A stretch of 9,331 bases of DNA from assembly GCA_040235375.1 (NCBI GenBank), contig JBECKQ010000371.1, positions 1 through 9,331 of the forward strand, in the 5' to 3' direction. The position numbers were made by a program, and so were the translations under genes. Position 1 is the stretch's first letter, and each line of letters begins with the position of its first letter. This document shows, one piece after another, positions 5,393 to 9,331 of the stretch. Source of the stretch: JBECKQ01 sp040235375 (GTDB taxonomy: Bacteria > Planctomycetota > Phycisphaerae > UBA1845). Under the pieces are notes generated by a model. The model searched no databases. It saw only the letters and a program-made list of their open reading frames with translations, and was not told the DNA's origin.

Positions 5393-6646
5393 ATGAAGAG
5401 GATCGCGACGGCGATGCTGGCGCTGGTCGTATGCGCGGCGATGGGCGCGGATGAGGATTGCATCGAGTGCCATACGAAAGTCACTCCGAACATCATTAGC
5501 GACTGGAAGCTGAGCAAGCACGGCGAGGCGGGCGTCACGTGCGACGTGTGCCACGGCACCGACCACGATTCCGCGGAGAACCCTGAAAAGGCGGGGCTCG
5601 CCACGGCCGAAGTGTGCGCGGGTTGCCACGAGGACCGCGTGGACCAGTTCAAGAAGGGCAAGCACGCGCTGGCGTGGATGTCGATGAAGGTGATGCCGAC
5701 CACGCACTATCAGCCGATGGAGCTGATCGACGGCGCCAAGGGGTGCGGCGGGTGCCACGTACTTGGCATCAAGTCGAAGGCCGACATCGAGGAGCTCAGG
5801 CAGGCGGGCGGGGCGTTCGCCGCCTCGTCCTGCGACGTGTGCCACACGCGTCACCTGTTCTCGACGAAGGAAGCGAGGCAGCCTCAGGCCTGCATGACCT
5901 GCCACATGGGTTTCGACCATCCGCAGTGGGAGATGTACACAACGTCGAAACACGGGGCGCGGTTCCTGCTGAAGCAGACCGGAACGCTGCTGCCCGAGGC
6001 GGCCGCGCCGACGTGCCAGACCTGCCACATGCAGGATGGCAATCACGAGGTCCGCACAGCTTGGGGGTTCCTGGCAGTACGCCTGCCCATGCCCGACAAC
6101 GAGGAGTGGGCCAAGGACCGGACGACGATTCTGAAGGCCCTGGGCGTGCTCGATCCGGAAGGCAATCCAACGAAGCGGCTGGAGGCGGTGAAGGCGGCCG
6201 ACGTCGTGCGTCTGACGCAGGAAAGCTGGCAGCAGGAGCGCGACAGGATGCTCAAGGTGTGCAGCGAGTGTCACTCGGAGAACTTCGCGAAAGGCGAGCT
6301 GCACAAGAGCGACGAGATGATCCGCCGCGCCGACAAGCTCATGGCGGAGGGGATCCGCGTGGTGGCCGGTCTGTACGAGGACGGCGTGCTGGCCAAGCCG
6401 GACAACTATCCATACGCGTATCCCGACCTGCTCATGTTCCACGAGGCGCCGACCCCGATCGAGCTGACGCTGTTCGAGATGTTCCTGGAGCACCGGATGC
6501 GGACGTTCCAGGGCGCGTTCCACGCCAACCCGGATTACGCGTTCTGGTACGGCTGGAGCGCGATGAAGCTCGACCTGGCGAAGATCAAATCGATGGCCCA
6601 GCAGATGCGGCGGGAGCACGAGCGGGCCGGGAGCAAAGCGGGATAA
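5393..6646 (+). CDS. Periplasmic octaheme c-type cytochrome, hydroxylamine oxidoreductase-like
   Basis: The 417-residue protein has a signal peptide (1-19, ending CAAMGA) and eight CXXCH haem-attachment sites at 23, 50, 75, 118, 147, 167, 208 and 290. The wide gap before the last site and a helical C-terminus fit the HAO family. Other family-like elements are two SKHG motifs (41-44 and 185-188), the segment GFDHPQWEMYTTSKHG (173-188) whose Asp-His pair may be catalytic, and PDYAFWYGW near the end (380-388), where Tyr382 or Tyr386 could be the residue cross-linked to the active-site haem in true HAO. Such enzymes oxidise hydroxylamine or hydrazine, or reduce nitrite or hydroxylamine; the direction cannot be told here. 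It is shorter than classic HAO (over 500 residues). No quinol-linked partner is nearby. The octaheme nature is certain; the HAO assignment is probable. Confidence 0.85.
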   Translation: MKRIATAMLALVVCAAMGADEDCIECHTKVTPNIISDWKLSKHGEAGVTCDVCHGTDHDSAENPEKAGLATAEVCAGCHEDRVDQFKKGKHALAWMSMKVMPTTHYQPMELIDGAKGCGGCHVLGIKSKADIEELRQAGGAFAASSCDVCHTRHLFSTKEARQPQACMTCHMGFDHPQWEMYTTSKHGARFLLKQTGTLLPEAAAPTCQTCHMQDGNHEVRTAWGFLAVRLPMPDNEEWAKDRTTILKALGVLDPEGNPTKRLEAVKAADVVRLTQESWQQERDRMLKVCSECHSENFAKGELHKSDEMIRRADKLMAEGIRVVAGLYEDGVLAKPDNYPYAYPDLLMFHEAPTPIELTLFEMFLEHRMRTFQGAFHANPDYAFWYGWSAMKLDLAKIKSMAQQMRREHERAGSKAG

Positions 6647-6833
6647 ACCGAACCTGCCGCCGGCGCGTTCACCGGGTGCGGGACAGACATCGGGTGTTCA
6701 CAATCGGAGATAGGAGTCCAGGTCTTTCCAAACTACGCGCCTTTTTATAGCGATATCGGACACCCAAGGAGGGTATTATTAAGTCCGACCTCTTGTCACT
6801 GGACCAACAGGGCATCTCTTGGAGGGCTAAGAG
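6647..6833 (+). other. Cytochrome / FG-GAP intergenic region
   Basis: These 187 bases are more AT-rich than their surroundings, notably around 6741-6785. TATTAT at 6774-6779 is a good -10 match but has no clear -35 at the right distance, so I do not call a promoter. AAGGAGGG at 6767-6773 resembles a ribosome site but no start codon follows it at a suitable distance. No clear terminator follows the cytochrome stop. The 3' end contains the start-codon hairpin listed separately. Confidence 0.4.
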
Positions 6834-6836
6834 ATG
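6813..6836 (+). promoter_or_regulatory. Hairpin holding the Shine-Dalgarno and start codon of the FG-GAP gene
   Basis: CATCTCTT (6813-6820) and AAGAGATG (6829-6836) are perfect reverse complements. The loop GGAGGGCT (6821-6828) contains the GGAGG ribosome site, and the ATG start is the last three bases of the 3' arm, pairing with CAT of the 5' arm. One G-U and one G-C pair could extend the stem to 10 pairs with an AGGG loop. In mRNA this would hide the start codon, so translation may be controlled by temperature, a protein or an RNA (inference). Roughly one 8-bp hairpin of this loop size is expected by chance in a window this long; the placement is what makes it notable. Confidence 0.55.
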
Positions 6837-8348
6837 AACGCGTCGAGTGAGAGTTGGACTCCCTTCTTTCTCAGATCATTACTGGTTATCTGTTTGTGCG
6901 GTCCGGCGGCGCGTGCTGAGGGAGCGCCGCCGGACGCTTCGGCGGATCGGTTGTCGGCCGTGCAGCGCGATCTTGCAGGCCACCAATCCGTGGTGGTCGA
7001 TCCGGACTGGACCGCCGAAAGCAACCTGTTGAACGCCAATCTCGGCTACTCGGTTGCTTCGGCAGGCGACGTCAACGGCGACGGCTACAACGACGTGATC
7101 GTCGGAGCGCCCACCTTCGACATGACCACGGGGTTGGCGCACGTCTATCTCGGTTCGGCTACCGGCCCGGCCACCACGCCGGACTGGACGGCCACTGGCG
7201 ACCAGGACTTTGGGGGCTTCGGCTGGTCGGTCGCGACAGCCGGAGACGTGAACGGCGACGGGTACAGCGACGTCATCGTCGGGGCACCTTTGTACGAGGG
7301 CGGCGCGTTCGGCGAGGGCGCTGCGTTCGTCTACCTGGGCTCGGCATCCGGGTTGTCCCTCACGCCGGCGTGGGCCGCACAGGGCGATCAGGGGAGCAGT
7401 TACTTCGGCTTCTTCGTCGCGACGGCGGGAGACGTGAACGGTGACGGCTATAGCGACGTCGTCGTCGGGGCATACAACTACGACAATGGCGAGCAGGACG
7501 AGGGCCGGGCATTCGTATATCTCGGCTCGGCCACGGGGTTGGCATCTGCACCGGCCTGGACGGCGGAGGGCAATCAGGCCGACGCGAAGTTCGGCGCGAG
7601 TGTCGCCCTGGCCGGTGACGTAAACGGCGACGGCTACAGCGACATTATCGTCGGCGCACCCAAGTTCGGCACGACTAACGGTTTCGAGGATGCCGGCCGC
7701 GCGTACCTCTACCTCGGATCGGCAACCGGGCTGGAGCCGGCGCCGGCGTGGACCGTGGATGGCGAGCAGGAAAGATCGTCGTTTGCACTGTCCGTTTCGA
7801 CGGCGGGCGACGTGAATGGCGACGGCTACAGCGACGTGATCGTCGGAGCGCACAGCCAGGACACCGACATCGCGGACGGCGGCCGCGTGTACGTGTATTT
7901 CGGCTCGGCGGAGGGCCTCTCCGCTGCGCCGGGCTGGACCGTGGACGGCAATCAGAGCAAGGCAGGGTTCGGAATGTCCGTCTTCACGGCCGGTGACGTG
8001 AACGGTGACGGCTGCAGCGACGTCGTCGTCGGGGCATACGACTACGACAATGGCGAGCAGGATGAGGGCCGGGCATTCGTGTATCTCGGCTCCCCGACCG
8101 GACCGCCCACCGCGCCAGCGATGGTGATGGTGAGTAGCTGGCGGAATGCCTGGCTCGGCTGGTCGGTGGCGACCGCGGGCGATGTCAACGGCGATGGCTA
8201 CAGCGACGTGATCGTGGGGGCGCCGCTGTATGACAATGGAGAGGCCGGCGAGGGCGCGGCGTTTGTGTACTTCGGTGCGAGGAGATTTCCCGCAACCGAT
8301 TTGCATCGCCAGCTTGCGCCGGAGCCGCCGGGCTTCGTGGAGCGCTGA
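6834..8348 (+). CDS. Secreted seven-repeat FG-GAP (integrin alpha-like) beta-propeller protein
   Basis: The 504-residue protein begins with a signal peptide (1-28, ending AARA) and then consists almost entirely of seven FG-GAP repeats. Each has a calcium-loop motif DVNGDGxxD, starting at residues 79, 138, 200, 262, 326, 388 and 450, a spacing of 59-64. Each blade also carries VIVGAP-like and VYLGSATG-like strands. Seven repeats match the blade number of an integrin-type propeller, so it probably folds as a single extracellular or periplasmic disc that binds ligands or surfaces (family inference). No transmembrane helix or sorting signal follows, and the tail (482-504, RRFPATDLHRQ to GFVER) looks unlike the rest. 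Blade 6 has NGDGC where the other blades have Tyr. GGAGG eight bases upstream supports the ATG. Confidence 0.9.
   Translation: MNASSESWTPFFLRSLLVICLCGPAARAEGAPPDASADRLSAVQRDLAGHQSVVVDPDWTAESNLLNANLGYSVASAGDVNGDGYNDVIVGAPTFDMTTGLAHVYLGSATGPATTPDWTATGDQDFGGFGWSVATAGDVNGDGYSDVIVGAPLYEGGAFGEGAAFVYLGSASGLSLTPAWAAQGDQGSSYFGFFVATAGDVNGDGYSDVVVGAYNYDNGEQDEGRAFVYLGSATGLASAPAWTAEGNQADAKFGASVALAGDVNGDGYSDIIVGAPKFGTTNGFEDAGRAYLYLGSATGLEPAPAWTVDGEQERSSFALSVSTAGDVNGDGYSDVIVGAHSQDTDIADGGRVYVYFGSAEGLSAAPGWTVDGNQSKAGFGMSVFTAGDVNGDGCSDVVVGAYDYDNGEQDEGRAFVYLGSPTGPPTAPAMVMVSSWRNAWLGWSVATAGDVNGDGYSDVIVGAPLYDNGEAGEGAAFVYFGARRFPATDLHRQLAPEPPGFVER
7431..7528 (+). repeat. 98-bp intragenic repeat, copy A (blade 3)
   Basis: This stretch, from the DVNGDG codons through YDNGEQDEGRAFVYLGS, is nearly identical in DNA to 7995-8092, with five mismatches by my count. 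The other blades are similar in protein but much more divergent in DNA. Confidence 0.85.
7995..8092 (+). repeat. 98-bp intragenic repeat, copy B (blade 6)
   Basis: This is the partner of 7431-7528 in direct orientation, starting 564 bases later. Two of the five differences change TAT to TGC, creating the NGDGC variant seen only in blade 6. A recent blade duplication or gene conversion is the simplest explanation (inference). Confidence 0.85.
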
Positions 8349-8355
8349 AGCTGGC
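8308..8355. repeat. 48-nt extended palindrome over the FG-GAP stop codon
   Basis: GCCAGCTT (8308-8315) pairs perfectly with AAGCTGGC (8348-8355). Inside, GCGC (8316-8319) pairs with GCGC (8342-8345) across a two-base bulge, and GAGCC (8322-8326) with GGCTT (8331-8335) closes a GCCG loop. The structure covers the last codons and the TGA of the FG-GAP gene. No T-run follows on either strand, so it is not a standard intrinsic terminator; a REP-like element or a processing/termination hairpin between the convergent genes is possible. Confidence 0.5.
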
Positions 8356-8456
8356 CATTATTCCTGCATTCATTCCCTGGCGTGCGCGCCGAGTATTCCG
8401 ACAGTCTGTTACAGGCGCGGCTCTGAATGGCCTCGCGGTCCGACGCCGAAACGCAG

Positions 8457-9331
8457 CTAGGCATCTTCCGGGCCGGATTCGATGATCTCGCACTTGGGAA
8501 GGGCGTTGAGGAACGCCCGGCCGTAGGGCTTGGTGCGGACGCGGGGGTCGAGGATGGCAACGATACCGCGGTCGGTGGTTGTCCGAATGAGCCGGCCGAA
8601 GCCCTGCTTGAGCTTGAGGATCGCCTCGGGAAGCTGGAATTCGAGGAACGCATTGCCGCCGCGCTGCTTGATGCGCTCGATCCGCGCCTCGACCGACGGC
8701 CGGTCGGGCACCGCGAACGGCAGCTTCACGATGATGATGTTGGAGAGCGCTTCGCCGGGCACGTCCACGCCGGTCCAGAACGAGTCGGTCCCGAAGATCA
8801 CGCTGCCGACGTTCTCCTTGAACCGGGCGAGCATGTTCGAGCGGGGCATGCCCTGGCCCTGCACCAGCAGCTCGATGCCTTCGTTCGCGAAGAACTCGGC
8901 CATCTGCCGGGCGCAGCGCGTGAGCATGTCGTAACCGGTGAAGAGGACGAAGGCCCGGCCGGCCGTCTGCCGGACGTATTTCTCGATCGCGCGGCATGCG
9001 GCGTCGATGTAGGCCTCGCCGCTCGTCGGATCGGGCATGCCGGTTTCGAGATATAGCTTGACCTGCTCGGCGTAGTCGAACGGCGATCCGAGGCACGCCT
9101 GGATGCCGTCGTCGAGGCCGATCCGGCCACGCAGATAACCGAACCCGTCGCCGGGGCCGATGGTGAGCGTGGCGCTGGTAAGCACGGCGCTGGGCGCGAC
9201 GGAGAAAAGGGCGTCCTTCAGGCTGGCGGCCACGTCAATCGGCCGGGCGTGCAGGCTGACGCGGCGGCCGGGCGGAGCCTTGCGCTGCTGCAATTCGATC
9301 CAGTAGACCCAGTCGGCGTCTTCCTGCTTGA
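8457..9331 (-). CDS. dinG: DinG-type ATP-dependent DNA helicase, C-terminal part (5' end outside window)
   Basis: The 291 visible residues are the C-terminal helicase domain of an XPD/DinG-family superfamily 2 helicase, which unwinds DNA 5' to 3' and acts in repair and in resolving R-loops or other structures. Seen in order are ADWVYWIEL at the edge, the LTSATL motif (about 50-55), FVLFTGYDML (about 128-137), motif V with FGTDSFWTGVDVPG (about 179-192) followed by KLPFAVPDRP, and motif VI QGFGRLIR (about 242-249). The frame is open to the last base, so the gene starts beyond the right edge; the TTG at 9293 is not a real start. The Walker A and B boxes and any iron-sulphur cysteines lie outside the window. 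It is convergent with the FG-GAP gene, with 108 bases between their stops. Confidence 0.93.
   Translation of the reverse strand, partial: KQEDADWVYWIELQQRKAPPGRRVSLHARPIDVAASLKDALFSVAPSAVLTSATLTIGPGDGFGYLRGRIGLDDGIQACLGSPFDYAEQVKLYLETGMPDPTSGEAYIDAACRAIEKYVRQTAGRAFVLFTGYDMLTRCARQMAEFFANEGIELLVQGQGMPRSNMLARFKENVGSVIFGTDSFWTGVDVPGEALSNIIIVKLPFAVPDRPSVEARIERIKQRGGNAFLEFQLPEAILKLKQGFGRLIRTTTDRGIVAILDPRVRTKPYGRAFLNALPKCEIIESGPEDA

Noticed and set aside
5614..6750. Alternative plus-strand frame inside the cytochrome gene
   Set aside because: It is an out-of-frame shadow; all eight haem motifs are in the frame starting at 5393.
6767..6785. Ribosome site for an unlisted small gene upstream of the FG-GAP gene
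   Set aside because: AAGGAGGG is present, but no ATG, GTG or TTG opening a credible frame follows at the right distance.
6879..8306. 475-codon minus-strand frame opposite the FG-GAP gene
   Set aside because: Its apparent repeats mirror the FG-GAP repeats, it has no ribosome site or recognisable domain, and the plus-strand gene has a signal peptide and canonical motifs.
8308..8355. Integron attC site
   Set aside because: The palindrome is attC-sized, but I could not find the expected GTTRRRY / RYYYAAC core sites, and there is no integrase or cassette array.

Overview
The window looks like part of a high-GC, Gram-negative chromosome, most likely from a Planctomycetota member or a close relative. 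This placement is inference from gene content and was not tested phylogenetically. The clues are F-type ATP synthase subunits b and c that both begin with Sec-like signal sequences, a secreted FG-GAP beta-propeller protein, a periplasmic octaheme cytochrome of the hydroxylamine-oxidoreductase (HAO) type, and REP-like short repeats.

Left part, minus strand (about 3758 down to 165): the membrane-sector half of an ATP synthase operon, in transcription order atpZ, an atpI-like gene, atpB (a), atpE (c), atpF (b) and atpH (delta). Genes are close together or overlapping (TTGA overlap at atpI-like/atpB), and a good sigma70-like promoter sits at 3729-3758. atpA, which usually follows atpH, does not start in the remaining 164 bases; that stretch holds imperfect inverted and direct repeats that look like REP or mobile-element remnants.

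Middle, plus strand (4003-6646): a dicarboxylate/amino-acid:cation symporter with the acidic-substrate signature residues. It is followed after 40 bases by an exported cytochrome with eight CXXCH haem sites and motifs of the HAO family. They may be co-transcribed. No partner for the cytochrome (NapC/NrfH or cM552 type quinol oxidase, c554) is visible.

Right part: a secreted protein made of seven FG-GAP repeats (6834-8348, plus), probably one seven-bladed propeller. Its start codon and Shine-Dalgarno sequence lie inside a perfect 8-bp hairpin, two of its blades share a 98-bp near-identical DNA segment, and its 3' end runs into a 48-nt extended palindrome. Convergent to it, and running off the right edge, is the C-terminal helicase domain of a DinG-type (XPD-like) ATP-dependent helicase (minus strand).

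The most noteworthy items are the compact orphan octaheme HAO-like enzyme, the start-codon hairpin of the FG-GAP gene, the palindromic element at that gene's 3' end, and the repeat-bearing break after atpH. I see no CRISPR array, tRNA, rRNA or complete insertion sequence, and no clearly undescribed multi-gene system.
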